Origin: Snuella sedimenti
GTDB taxonomy: Bacteria; Bacteroidota; Bacteroidia; Flavobacteriales; Flavobacteriaceae
DNA length: 64,000 bases
NCBI RefSeq assembly: GCF_016428595.1
Contig: NZ_JAELVQ010000003.1
Span: 124,001 to 188,000, forward strand
Reading direction: 5' to 3'
How positions within the stretch are numbered: the stretch's first letter is position 1; each line of letters begins with the position of its first letter. The position numbers and the translations under genes were made by a program. Below, in pieces: positions 42,372 through 51,585 of this stretch. The notes beneath the pieces were generated by a model. The model ran no database searches. It saw nothing but the letters and a program-made list of their open reading frames with translations, and was not told where the DNA came from.

Positions 42372-42379
42372 CAAAGATA
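42372..42379 (-). promoter_or_regulatory. -7 box for ribB
   Basis: On the minus strand this reads TATCTTTG, matching TAnnTTTG, 19 bases before the preferred ribB start. A TTG about 22 bases further upstream may serve as the -33 element. Confidence 0.5.
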
Positions 42380-42382
42380 TTC

Positions 42383-44383
42383 TTATTTTAAAGAATCTAA
42401 ACAATTAAATTTTAAGTCTTCCTTGATTTTAGCGTTTAAGAATACATAACTAATCATGTATAATGGAAATCCTATTATTAAAAGCGCTAGACTTGGGCGT
42501 TTTCTTCCTTTGCTCATGTGTTTGTAAAAAGAAGACATGTTTAGTAGTGATTTTATGTAATAAATTACAAACAATAAAAGAGATACCAAACTAAGTTGGA
42601 TTGAAGCCGTTGCCAGCGAAGGTAATTTATTGTTTCTAAATACAAAAAATAAAATGAGGAGTACAACACCAACACCATATAAGAGTATGGAAAACTTGGT
42701 GTGATCCTTATAGTTTTTGACTATTGTTTCCGAAGTGAGATACGCTTTGTTTAGTGGCAACCCGTCATCAATTAGCTCTTTAGTTGAAATACCACGATAG
42801 TTTAAAATTTTAATGGCTTCAAAGCAGCAATCAGCTTCATGTCCCTGTGTTTCATAATTTATTATGAGATCGATTAAACGATCATTAGTGTATGAATTCA
42901 AGAACTTGTAATCGACACTGTTTTTTTCTTTAATGTTTAAAACTTTTTTTAATGGTTCTATAATACTATCTAAATCAAATAGACCTTTGTCGGCTGTGGC
43001 TCGTTTGGTCAAAAATATGCCTAATGGAAGCATGACAAGTGTCGAGAACCAACTGGCTAATATGGGGTTAAAACTCCCATTTTTAGCACTATTAGTAGCA
43101 AAAATACCTATAAAGTGGTAGGTTAGAAAAAGTAAAATAGCAATAACCATTGGTAAACCAATACCGCCTTTTCTAATTAATGCGCCAAGTGGGGCGCCAA
43201 CAAAAAACAAGATGATACAAGCAAAGCCTAGGGCAAATTTTTCGTGTAATGCTATAATGTGTCTGTTAAAAGAGACTTTAGCAATTTTTGAGGTGCTTTT
43301 TTTGGTTTTAATGAGTTGTTGTGTGGAGACAACCGATTTTTGAGCAACATCAACAATTTGTGTTTTTGCTTTCGTATCGAAAAGTTCTAAAATTTCACCA
43401 GTATAAATAGAGTCCTTTTTTTGTTCGGCAACTGTTTTTTTGATTGCTTTTGCTACAGGTGCTCGCTTGGGCGTTGTTTTATAAACATTAGATCGTTTGT
43501 ATAAGTTTGATGTTAGCGTTTCATGGTTGCTATATTGTTTTTCTATAAGCGAATCAATGGTGTAATCCAGATCTCTTATATTTAGCATGTTATATCTGTC
43601 GTCATACGATTTGTCTTCAAGGTCAACTTTATTAAATTCCGTTAGGTCAATATTAAAATCATACTTTTCAAAGGAGGCTTTAGCAAATGGATGTTTTTTT
43701 CTTTCTGTTGCATTTCTTTTAGAGATGTCTTCATAGTAATTGCCGTCAAACAGTATTAGTTTAACTACATTGGACTTTTCTTCTCCAACTAGCTCACCTG
43801 TTTTAGAGGTTATGGTTGCAGCATTGGTTCTTCCGTCCGAACCTTTTTTATGTATAATAACGTCTTCCAGGTATTGGCCTCTGTCTCCGCTTTTCTTCTT
43901 TACTTTAATGTTATAGTTGTCTCCTATATTAGTGAACTGCCCTTCTGCAATGGCCATCCCAGGCTTTAATTTAGCAATATTTCTTCTTAGATTATACGAA
44001 TTGTATTCAGCCCATGGAATTACGTTATTGGAAAAGAAAAAAGTTGTAATACCTAGTATAACAATAAAGACGCTTAAACCAGACATAGCACGTTGTAGTG
44101 AAATACCCGTTGATTTCATTGCTGCAAACTCATAGTTTTCGGCAAAACTACCAAAGACCATAATGGAGGATAGCAAGATAGTAAGCGGTAGTACTAGCGG
44201 AATTAGCTTGGGCATAAAATAGATTAAAAACTTTGCGACAACTATTATATCTAAATCTTTCCCTGCAAGCTCTTTTATGTAAAGCCAAATAGTTTGTAGT
44301 ATAAAAATCATTATGAGTATAATAAATACACTCATAAAGGTTTTAAGATAAGTGGTTAGTATGTACCGATCTAATATTTTCAC
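42383..44383 (-). CDS. LptF/LptG-family (YjgP/YjgQ) lipopolysaccharide export permease
   Basis: A 666-residue inner-membrane protein. It opens MKILDRYILTTYLKTF, the usual start of these permeases, with helices to about residue 120, a large periplasmic beta-jellyroll domain, then helices (FALGFACIILFFVGAPLGAL ... GLPMVIAILLFLTYHFIGIF). The extra C-terminal part with two more helices (LLYGVGVVLLILFFVF) makes it longer than E. coli LptF (366) and is typical of Bacteroidetes. It helps move LPS from the inner membrane to the LptA bridge. lolA and ftsK lie upstream on the same strand. Confidence 0.88.
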   Translation of the reverse strand: MKILDRYILTTYLKTFMSVFIILIMIFILQTIWLYIKELAGKDLDIIVVAKFLIYFMPKLIPLVLPLTILLSSIMVFGSFAENYEFAAMKSTGISLQRAMSGLSVFIVILGITTFFFSNNVIPWAEYNSYNLRRNIAKLKPGMAIAEGQFTNIGDNYNIKVKKKSGDRGQYLEDVIIHKKGSDGRTNAATITSKTGELVGEEKSNVVKLILFDGNYYEDISKRNATERKKHPFAKASFEKYDFNIDLTEFNKVDLEDKSYDDRYNMLNIRDLDYTIDSLIEKQYSNHETLTSNLYKRSNVYKTTPKRAPVAKAIKKTVAEQKKDSIYTGEILELFDTKAKTQIVDVAQKSVVSTQQLIKTKKSTSKIAKVSFNRHIIALHEKFALGFACIILFFVGAPLGALIRKGGIGLPMVIAILLFLTYHFIGIFATNSAKNGSFNPILASWFSTLVMLPLGIFLTKRATADKGLFDLDSIIEPLKKVLNIKEKNSVDYKFLNSYTNDRLIDLIINYETQGHEADCCFEAIKILNYRGISTKELIDDGLPLNKAYLTSETIVKNYKDHTKFSILLYGVGVVLLILFFVFRNNKLPSLATASIQLSLVSLLLFVIYYIKSLLNMSSFYKHMSKGRKRPSLALLIIGFPLYMISYVFLNAKIKEDLKFNCLDSLK

Positions 44384-44513
44384 AGGTTCTTAATCTTATT
44401 AATTTATTTGTTAAACAAATTAATTATAAAATTGAGAACGTGAATACTCACTGCGTTCTCGTATTGAGTTTTCTAAAAAGCGATGATAAGCTATAATATG
44501 TTTCAATGTTAAG

Positions 44514-45149
44514 TTAATCGAGGTTATTGATATAGTAATCTTTGTATTTATCGGCATCAAAGGTAAATAAGCTTTTCGATATTGGCTCATTAGTTTTAAA
44601 AGAATTGACCGTAAGGGTTGTTTTTGTCCCGTTTTTACCAATTTGGATAAGGTTGTATATGTGCTTTGTTTGTACATCGATACCTAAAAGAATATGTTTT
44701 ATTTCTGAATTCGAATCAATGGGCGTTAATTTTACGTACTGTATTTTTCTGCCTTTAACATTTTGTTCGATATCTAAATTGTAAGTGTAGCCATCCTCAT
44801 AAAAGGATAACATTTTACTGGGTGTAATACTATCCTCTTCGTTATCACTTTCGGAAGAAATGGTTACTTCTTCGTCCTCAGGGCTAATATTATATAAGGT
44901 TTGCCCATTAAAAAGCCGAGTGACACCAAGAATATTTAATTTGTATTTGTCACCTTGTAAGATGACGTCACCACGGGTTTCCTGTTTGATGTTTTCGGAA
45001 GTGTTCTCCAGTACGTACTTGAAGTCTATAGCTATATTATCATAGCTTTTTACTTTTTCGGAAACTTCATTTAAAAGGGCTTTGCCTTTATTTTGAGAAA
45101 AAGCATTAAATGTTAAAGTGAAAAATAATATAGTAATTAAGATTCTCAT
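44514..45149 (-). CDS. lolA: LolA-like outer-membrane lipoprotein carrier
   Basis: A 211-residue periplasmic protein with a signal peptide (MRILITILFFTLTFNAFSQ). The fold pattern follows LolA: NEVSEKVKSYDNIAIDFKY, LQGDKYKLNI, LFNGQTLYNI and a C-terminal FTFDADKYKDYYINNL. LolA carries lipoproteins from the LolCDE complex to the outer membrane. It starts 10 bases after the end of ftsK. An imperfect hairpin with the arms GAGAACG/CGTTCTC lies in the 130-base gap before the LptF/G gene. Confidence 0.87.
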   Translation of the reverse strand: MRILITILFFTLTFNAFSQNKGKALLNEVSEKVKSYDNIAIDFKYVLENTSENIKQETRGDVILQGDKYKLNILGVTRLFNGQTLYNISPEDEEVTISSESDNEEDSITPSKMLSFYEDGYTYNLDIEQNVKGRKIQYVKLTPIDSNSEIKHILLGIDVQTKHIYNLIQIGKNGTKTTLTVNSFKTNEPISKSLFTFDADKYKDYYINNLD

Positions 45150-45159
45150 TTTGTTTTAA

Positions 45160-47556
45160 TTATATTTCGTTTTCTAAAAGTTGGTCTAAGGCTGCTAAAT
45201 CTGTTACCAAAACTTGTCGGGCTTTACTACCTTCAAAAGGGCCTACAATACCTGCTGCTTCTAATTGATCTATTAATCGTCCGGCGCGGTTATATCCTAA
45301 TTTTAATTTTCTTTGTAATAAGGAAGCAGAACCTTGTTGGGCTGTTACAATTACAACGGCTGCCTCTTTAAATAGCTTGTCCCTATCCGAGATGTCTACA
45401 TCAAGACTTGTGCCACTTTCTTCTCCAATGTACTCTGGTAACAGGTAGGCGTCTGGATATGCTTTTTGGGAGCCAATATAATCGGTTATTTTTTCGACCT
45501 CGGGCGTGTCTACAAATGCACATTGTACGCGAATAACATCATTTCCTTGAGTGAATAGCATGTCTCCACGACCTATCAACTGGTCGGCACCAGAACCATC
45601 TAATATCGTTCTGGAATCAATTTTTGAAGTCACACGAAATGCAATACGTGCCGGGAAATTAGCTTTGATAATACCTGTAATAACATTCACCGAGGGACGT
45701 TGGGTGGCAATGATTAAGTGAATGCCGATAGCACGTGCCAGTTGGGCTAAACGAGCAATAGGCGTTTCTACTTCTTTTCCGGCTGTCATAATCAAATCGG
45801 CAAACTCATCTACTACTAGAACAATGTATGGTAAAAACTGATGTCCATCGTTAGGATTTAGTTTTCGAGCCTTAAATTTCGCATTGTACTCGGCTATGTT
45901 TCTACACATAGCATTTTTAAGTAACTCATAACGGTTATCCATTTCAATACAAAGCGAGTTCAATGTATTAATAACTTTGGTGTTATCAGTTATAATAGCA
46001 TCTTCACTATCAGGTAATTTCGCTAGGTAATGACGTTCAATTTTATTGAATAAGGTTAGCTCTACTTTTTTAGGATCTACTAAAATAAACTTTACTTCAG
46101 CTGGGTGTTTTTTGTATAAAAGCGAGGTTAATACTGCATTTAATCCAACCGATTTTCCTTGACCCGTAGCCCCTGCCATAAGTAAGTGGGGCATTTTGGC
46201 AAGATCGACAACAAAGGTTTCGTTACTAATGGTTTTTCCTAAAGCTATAGGTAATTGCATTTCGGAATTTTGAAACTTCTTTGAAGCGATTACCGAACGC
46301 ATGGAAACAATAGTCGAATTTTTATTGGGTACTTCAATACCAATAGTGCCTTTGCCCGGAATAGGGGCTATAATACGAATACCTAAAGCAGCAAGCGACA
46401 AGGCAATATCGTCCTCTAAGTTTTTAATTTTTGATATACGAATCCCTGCATCAGGAACGATTTCATAAAGTGTTACTGTTGGACCAATGGTTGCTTTTAT
46501 ACTTGCAATGCCAATTTTATAATTGTTAAGGGTCTCAACAATCTTATTTTTATTTTCCTCAAGTTCTTCCTGATTAATGGTAATACCCTCGGTATCATAT
46601 TTTTTTAGGAGTTCAAGGGGTGGGAATTGGTATTTGGCAAGTTCCAAAGTGGGATCGAATAACCCAAAATCTTCAACCAGTTTATTGGAAAGATTATCTG
46701 TTTCGGAAAGTTCTTCGGCAACGTGTTCTACTTCTATTTTTAAGTCGGATGGGTCGTCTTCATCGATAGCTTCTTCTTCCTTTTGGGAAACATTAACCTC
46801 TAGTGTTGTTGGTTCTTGTTTGGGAGCTTCTTTAACAATTGGGTCATCATTACCTAAAGGGATTTCAAAAGCAGATTTAATCGCTTCAGCTTCTTCCGTT
46901 AGGTTGTTGTCGAAAGCTATGGTAAGGTCTTCTTCTATATCCGACAGTTCATTTTTAATGTTCTTTTTGGCAGATGAAAATAAGTTTGTAATGCTTTGAA
47001 ATGTTACTTTAAAGCGTATTGCTAGGTAACTTATAAAAGCAAATAGTAATAAGAGTGAAGTGCCTATTTTTCCTATGTAGTCTTGTAGAAATACATTAAT
47101 TTCAAAACCAACCGTGCCGCTAAGCGTACCATTGATGCCGCCAAAGAAACCAAAAAAGACAGATAACCATAGCATTACTAAAAGGCCCCAAAACCAATGT
47201 TTTCTTAATTTGGCTTTGTTGCTGTTAGTGAGTACAAATATACCTGTTAGTACTGTTAGGCCAGAAAGTATGAATGCAGCAATACCAAAACCCTGCTGTA
47301 TGAAAAAATAGCTTAGCCAAGCGCCACTTTTACTGAGCCAATTTTTAGCTTTTACATCTCTGGAGGTAAATTCGTTTAAGGTACTTTGGTCGGCGTTGCC
47401 AGTAAACAAATGCGATATAAAAGCTATACATAAAAGTAATCCAAAAAGTACTAAAAAGCTTCCAATAACTAACTTTTGCTGGTTGGATAGCTTAAAACTT
47501 GGAATTCTTAATTTTTTTCTAGGTGTTTTTTTAGCCTTGGTCTTTTGTTTTGCCAT
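45160..47556 (-). CDS. ftsK: FtsK/SpoIIIE DNA translocase
   Basis: A 798-residue protein. Four N-terminal membrane helices (for example LVIGSFLVLFGLLLCIAFIS) are followed by a charged acidic linker (about residues 200-290). The motor domain has Walker A GATGQGKSVGLNAV and Walker B LPYIVLVVDEFADLIM. The C-terminal gamma domain is a winged helix (SASLLQRKLKLGYNRAGRLI) that reads KOPS-type polarity sites. It moves chromosome ends through the division septum. Length is normal for Flavobacteriia. Confidence 0.94.
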   Translation of the reverse strand: MAKQKTKAKKTPRKKLRIPSFKLSNQQKLVIGSFLVLFGLLLCIAFISHLFTGNADQSTLNEFTSRDVKAKNWLSKSGAWLSYFFIQQGFGIAAFILSGLTVLTGIFVLTNSNKAKLRKHWFWGLLVMLWLSVFFGFFGGINGTLSGTVGFEINVFLQDYIGKIGTSLLLLFAFISYLAIRFKVTFQSITNLFSSAKKNIKNELSDIEEDLTIAFDNNLTEEAEAIKSAFEIPLGNDDPIVKEAPKQEPTTLEVNVSQKEEEAIDEDDPSDLKIEVEHVAEELSETDNLSNKLVEDFGLFDPTLELAKYQFPPLELLKKYDTEGITINQEELEENKNKIVETLNNYKIGIASIKATIGPTVTLYEIVPDAGIRISKIKNLEDDIALSLAALGIRIIAPIPGKGTIGIEVPNKNSTIVSMRSVIASKKFQNSEMQLPIALGKTISNETFVVDLAKMPHLLMAGATGQGKSVGLNAVLTSLLYKKHPAEVKFILVDPKKVELTLFNKIERHYLAKLPDSEDAIITDNTKVINTLNSLCIEMDNRYELLKNAMCRNIAEYNAKFKARKLNPNDGHQFLPYIVLVVDEFADLIMTAGKEVETPIARLAQLARAIGIHLIIATQRPSVNVITGIIKANFPARIAFRVTSKIDSRTILDGSGADQLIGRGDMLFTQGNDVIRVQCAFVDTPEVEKITDYIGSQKAYPDAYLLPEYIGEESGTSLDVDISDRDKLFKEAAVVIVTAQQGSASLLQRKLKLGYNRAGRLIDQLEAAGIVGPFEGSKARQVLVTDLAALDQLLENEI

Positions 47557-47619
47557 TAATGCCTTTTAGTTTAAACAAAAATACAAATTACAAACGTTTA
47601 TCCTAAGTGAATTAGTATT

Positions 47620-47988
47620 TTAAAAAATCTTGGGAACATAGATTGTCAAGCCAATTATAATAGCAAAAAGAGCGGCTATAAAAACCGCACCGGCTGCTAT
47701 ATCTTTTATGAATCCTATTTTGTTATGGTGTTCGGGATGGATAAAATTCGCAATTTCTTCTATGGCAGTATTTATGCCTTCTATACTCATAACAAGTCCA
47801 ATGGCTAAGAGTTGAACAATCCATTCATTTGTAGAAATATGAAAATAGAACCCCGCAGCAGTAACTAAAATAGCGATTGCAAATTGGATTTTAATACTTG
47901 CTTCTGTTTTTAAAAGCAGAAAGGCTCCTTTAAAGGCATACCCGATACTTTTTAAGCGGTTGACAAAAAAGGAGTCTTTTTTTGACAT
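47620..47988 (-). CDS. dgkA: Diacylglycerol kinase (DgkA type)
   Basis: A 122-residue three-helix membrane enzyme that phosphorylates diacylglycerol or undecaprenol. The signature is EGINTAIEEIANFIHPEHHN followed by KIGFIKDIAAGAV, which matches the E..N.AIE....D catalytic pattern of the family. It lies 63 bases before ftsK and 18 bases after tpx on the same strand. Confidence 0.92.
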   Translation of the reverse strand: MSKKDSFFVNRLKSIGYAFKGAFLLLKTEASIKIQFAIAILVTAAGFYFHISTNEWIVQLLAIGLVMSIEGINTAIEEIANFIHPEHHNKIGFIKDIAAGAVFIAALFAIIIGLTIYVPKIF

Positions 47989-48006
47989 CTGTTTCGTAGC
48001 AATAGA

Positions 48007-48507
48007 CTATTTTAATGCGTTCAATGCCGATTTATAGTCTGGTTCTGTAACAACATCGTAAACTTGTTCGGTGTGCAGTACTTTGCTGTTCTCATCCAAT
48101 ACAATAATACACCTGGATAGCAAACCCCTAATGGGGCCATCGACATATTCTAGATTGTAATTTTTTCCAAAATTACCATTTCTAAAATCAGAGAGTACTT
48201 CTAAATTTTCTATGCCTTCGGATTCACAAAACCTGCCATTTGCAAAAGGAAGGTCTTTAGAGATGCATAAAATTTTAGTGTTTTCCAATTTGCTAGCTTC
48301 TTCATTGAATTTTCTAACAGAATTGGCACATGTGCCTGTGTCTAGACTATGGAAAATGTTTAAGATAACTTTAGAACCTTTATAGTCATTTAACGTTACG
48401 TCTGATAAATCTGTTTTTGTTAATTCAAAATCAGGAGCTACCGAACCTATTTTAGGAAGTGAACCTATTGTGTTTATTAGGGTGCCTTTTAATGATACTG
48501 TTGCCAT
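48007..48507 (-). CDS. tpx: Thiol peroxidase (Tpx)
   Basis: A 166-residue 2-Cys peroxiredoxin. The peroxidatic cysteine is C60 in SLDTGTCANSV and the resolving cysteine is C94 in FANGRFCESEG, the same positions as in E. coli Tpx (61 and 95). It reduces hydrogen and alkyl peroxides using thioredoxin. It belongs to a row of peroxide and thiol genes on this strand. Confidence 0.94.
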   Translation of the reverse strand: MATVSLKGTLINTIGSLPKIGSVAPDFELTKTDLSDVTLNDYKGSKVILNIFHSLDTGTCANSVRKFNEEASKLENTKILCISKDLPFANGRFCESEGIENLEVLSDFRNGNFGKNYNLEYVDGPIRGLLSRCIIVLDENSKVLHTEQVYDVVTEPDYKSALNALK

Positions 48508-48580
48508 AATGTTATTTGTTTTTAAAAATTTAAAAATAGGAATATTTAATCTTTTAATGCTTTAAAAATACACAAATAAA

Positions 48581-48618
48581 AAGAACGCTTTGCTTATTTA
48601 TTTAAGCAAAGCGTTCTT
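48581..48618 (-). terminator. Rho-independent terminator
   Basis: A perfect 16-bp stem, AAGAACGCTTTGCTTA and TAAGCAAAGCGTTCTT, with a 6-base loop and TTTTTATTT on the minus strand. It closes the peroxiredoxin-thioredoxin-DUF6952 operon and separates it from tpx. Confidence 0.88.
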
Positions 48619-48647
48619 AACATTTCATTTAAAGTTAAAAAAGACGT

Positions 48648-48905
48648 CTAGGAGTCAATAGATTCCAGTACACGTTTCATAAAGCCGTTTAATGCTTCTT
48701 TTTTTGGTGTGCCTTCTTTTATTGATTTATGAACCTCTATTGCGCCATACATGTTAGAAATAAGTTCACCAATTACATCTAGTTCTTCGTCTTTAAGAGA
48801 AGATACTTCGGTTAAGGCTTCGAGGGTTTCGATGGCTTCAATTACAAAGTCTTCATCGTTCTCTTCTATAAACTGAGTGAGATGTTTAATTACTGGTAAC
48901 TTCAT
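48648..48905 (-). CDS. DUF6952-like small protein
   Basis: An 85-residue acidic, helical protein (LTQFIEENDEDFVIEAIETL ... ELISNMYGAIEVHKSIKEG). It has no signal peptide, membrane helix or cysteine. In Flavobacteriia such a gene regularly follows peroxiredoxin and thioredoxin genes, as it does here, and the start overlaps the thioredoxin gene by 20 bases. A role in peroxide defence is inferred from context only. Confidence 0.75.
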   Translation of the reverse strand: MKLPVIKHLTQFIEENDEDFVIEAIETLEALTEVSSLKDEELDVIGELISNMYGAIEVHKSIKEGTPKKEALNGFMKRVLESIDS

Positions 48906-49197
48906 TTACTAATTCTTTTAAAACTTCAAACTTATTGGTTTGAACCTGATTAACAAAAACGCCGTTTTTAAAGGCGGCGAATGTTGGCAAATTATCAACT
49001 GTTGCTAGTTTTCTTGATTCAGGAAATTTTTCAGCATCAGCGATGATAAAGGTTGTGTCTTCATTCTCGGAAGCCAATTTTTTGAATTTAGGCTTCATAA
49101 TCCTGCAATTCCCACACCAAGTTGCAGCATATTGAACAACTACAGTGTTATTGCTATTTACAATATCTTGCAGGTTGTCTTGCGATAATTCTTGCAT
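48886..49197 (-). CDS. Cytoplasmic thioredoxin
   Basis: A 103-residue protein with a single thioredoxin fold and redox motif WCGNC (YAATWCGNCRIMKPKFKK). The cis-proline is in NLPTF. It probably reduces the peroxiredoxin encoded 11 bases upstream. Use of Asn in the motif instead of the usual Pro would make it a different redox strength. No signal peptide is present. Confidence 0.9.
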   Translation of the reverse strand: MQELSQDNLQDIVNSNNTVVVQYAATWCGNCRIMKPKFKKLASENEDTTFIIADAEKFPESRKLATVDNLPTFAAFKNGVFVNQVQTNKFEVLKELVNEVTSN

Positions 49198-49208
49198 GTT
49201 CTGGATTT

Positions 49209-49847
49209 TTAGTGAGATGCCAAGTAGTTTGCAACACCGTCTCTGTTAGCATTCATAGCGTCTTTACCTTCTTCCCAGTTAGCAGGGCAAACTTCTCCTT
49301 TTTCTTGTACGTGGGTTAAGGCATCGATAAGACGCAAATATTCTTGAACATTTCTGCCTAATGGCATGTTGTTGATACTTTCGTGTTGTACAAGGCCATC
49401 TTCGTCTATTAGATAAGTTGCTCTATAGGTTACATTGTCGCCTTCTACTTGAACAGTTCCGGTTGCTTCATCATAGGTTTCGTTTGTAATATCTAAAATA
49501 CCTAGGATGCTAGAAAGGTTTCTGTTGCTATCAGCTAAAAGAGGGTAGGTTACACCTTCAATGCCGCCATTATCCTTAGGTGTGTTTAGCCAGGCAAAGT
49601 GAACTTCAGGAGTATCACAAGATGCTCCAATTACAATAGTGTTGCGCTTTTCAAATTCGGCTAAAGCAGCTTGAAATGCATGCAGTTCTGTTGGACAAAC
49701 AAAAGTGAAATCTTTAGGATACCAGAAAAGTAAAACTTTTTTCTTGTTGTTAACAGCTTCTTCTAGAACGTTCACTTTAAAAGTGTCGCCCATTTCGTTC
49801 ATTGCGTCAACGTTTAAATCTGGAAATTTTTTTCCTACTAATGCCAT
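49209..49847 (-). CDS. 2-Cys peroxiredoxin (AhpC/Prx1 type)
   Basis: A 212-residue enzyme. The peroxidatic cysteine is C51 in DFTFVCPTELHAF and the resolving cysteine is about C187 in GEVCPANW. It reduces peroxides with electrons from thioredoxin, encoded next to it. A TAnnTTTG -7 box lies about 39 bases before its start, making it the first gene of the operon. No AhpF gene is present in this window, consistent with thioredoxin as the donor. Confidence 0.93.
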   Translation of the reverse strand: MALVGKKFPDLNVDAMNEMGDTFKVNVLEEAVNNKKKVLLFWYPKDFTFVCPTELHAFQAALAEFEKRNTIVIGASCDTPEVHFAWLNTPKDNGGIEGVTYPLLADSNRNLSSILGILDITNETYDEATGTVQVEGDNVTYRATYLIDEDGLVQHESINNMPLGRNVQEYLRLIDALTHVQEKGEVCPANWEEGKDAMNANRDGVANYLASH

Positions 49848-49885
49848 GTGTTTTTATGTTTAATTATTATTAATTTTCAATACCG

Positions 49886-49893
49886 CAAATATA
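49886..49893 (-). promoter_or_regulatory. -7 box for the peroxiredoxin operon
   Basis: On the minus strand this reads TATATTTG, matching TAnnTTTG, about 39 bases upstream of the peroxiredoxin start. No clear -33 TTTG at the usual spacing. Confidence 0.42.
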
Positions 49894-49956
49894 AAACACA
49901 AAGGACGTTTTTAATACTATTTAAATTTTAATTTCTTATTGATATATAGATATAAA

Positions 49957-51477
49957 TTATACGATTGATTTAGAAGTATAGGGATTAGTTATTTTAGGAA
50001 CAAGCTGTTTGATCTTAATAGAAAAAGCGGCAAACAATAAAGTCATAAATGGACTTAACCAGTTAAATATGGCAAAGACAAAATAATCGGCAACAGGTAC
50101 GCCTAATACTCCCGATTGGTATGCGCCACAAGTGTTCCAAGGGACAAGTACACTGGTTACGGTGCCAGAATCTTCTAGGGTTCTACTTAGGTTTTCGGGA
50201 GCCAACCCACGATCCTCATATGCTTTTTTGAACATTTTACCGGGAACGACAATTGCTAAATACTGATCGGAAGCCGTAACATTTAAAGTAAGGCAACTGG
50301 CTACTGTACTGGCAAATAAACCAAAGGTAGATGTCGCTAAGTTTAACAGTGCCTGACTTATTCTGGAAAGTGCTCCTATAGCATCCATAATACCGCCAAA
50401 AACCATGGCGCAAATAATTAACCAAATGGTGCCAAGCATGCCGCTCATGCCTTTTCCGGATGCTGAAAACAAGTCTTTTAAAGTTTCATTTTCTGTTGCG
50501 ATACTGGTTTTTACGGTTATGGCATCCATAATGCCTTTGTAAGCGGACTCAAAAGTAAGGCTATCTGCTCCGGCAATTTGCGTTACAACCTGAGGTTGAA
50601 AAATAACAGCAAAAATGCCTCCAAGCAAGGTGCCAATTAATAAGGCTATTAGTGGTGATGTCTTTTTTACTATAAGTACGATTACTATTATTGGAACTAA
50701 GAATAGCCAAGGCGTAACGTTAAAAGCCTTGCTAATGTCATTTAATAACAGCGATGTGTCCGCTACTCCAGATGTGTCTTGCGTGAAACCTAAAAGAATA
50801 AATACAATTAAGGTTATGCTTATAGTAGGTACGGTAGTTAAAGACATGTATTTAATATGTGAAAAAAGTTCGCCGCCAGCCATAGCGGGCGCTAAATTTG
50901 TTGTATCGCTTAAGGGAGACATTTTATCTCCAAAGTAGGCTCCCGATAAAATGGCACCTGCTGTCATACCAAGCGATACGCCCAATGCTTCTCCGATACC
51001 TATTAAAGCTATTCCAACAGTTGCAGAGGTAGTCCAGCTACTTCCGGTAGCTATGGATATAATGGCGCAAATAATAACACAAGCTCCCAGAAATATAGTG
51101 GGGTTTAAAATTTGTAAACCATAATATATCATAGAGGGAATAACCCCACTAATGAGCCAAGTACCCGCCAATGCTCCTACCATCAATAAAATTATAAGGG
51201 CTCCGGTTGTGGATTTAACGTTTTCGGCTACTTCATCAATCATTTGGGTAAATGATACTTTATTATAAATACCAACAACAGCTGCCACAGCTCCACCAAG
51301 AAGTAATATAAATTGATTACTTCCACTAAGCGCATCATCACCATAAACAAAAACATTGTAAGCTAACATACCTACTAAGGCAAATACCGGAATTAATGCT
51401 TCCCAGATATTTAATTCTCTATTCTCAATAATATGTTCGTCTTGCGGTTGTTTAGGCGTTATGTCTTGGCTATTCAT
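49957..51477 (-). CDS. nhaC: NhaC-family Na+/H+ antiporter
   Basis: A 506-residue membrane protein with about 11 hydrophobic segments. Family features include GSSWTTSATVGIALIGIGEA and GAILSGAYFGDKMSPLSDTT, and the C-terminal ATSTFGLFASTVASC and VLVPWNTCGAYQSGVLGV. It exports sodium in exchange for protons, typical for marine flavobacteria. It is transcribed alone, divergent from the gene at 51586. Confidence 0.9.
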   Translation of the reverse strand: MNSQDITPKQPQDEHIIENRELNIWEALIPVFALVGMLAYNVFVYGDDALSGSNQFILLLGGAVAAVVGIYNKVSFTQMIDEVAENVKSTTGALIILLMVGALAGTWLISGVIPSMIYYGLQILNPTIFLGACVIICAIISIATGSSWTTSATVGIALIGIGEALGVSLGMTAGAILSGAYFGDKMSPLSDTTNLAPAMAGGELFSHIKYMSLTTVPTISITLIVFILLGFTQDTSGVADTSLLLNDISKAFNVTPWLFLVPIIVIVLIVKKTSPLIALLIGTLLGGIFAVIFQPQVVTQIAGADSLTFESAYKGIMDAITVKTSIATENETLKDLFSASGKGMSGMLGTIWLIICAMVFGGIMDAIGALSRISQALLNLATSTFGLFASTVASCLTLNVTASDQYLAIVVPGKMFKKAYEDRGLAPENLSRTLEDSGTVTSVLVPWNTCGAYQSGVLGVPVADYFVFAIFNWLSPFMTLLFAAFSIKIKQLVPKITNPYTSKSIV

Positions 51478-51585
51478 AAATGAAAGGTCGTTAAATGATT
51501 TGATCTTGTAATGTTACGATTTTGATTATTAATGTGCAAATACAATGACTTGTGTACATTTGTATTTTATGAAGTGATTTAAAAT

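Noticed and set aside
46577-46999. 140-codon antisense, serine-rich open frame within ftsK
   Set aside because: It mirrors the acidic linker of FtsK (Glu/Asp codons read backwards as Ser/Phe); not a gene.
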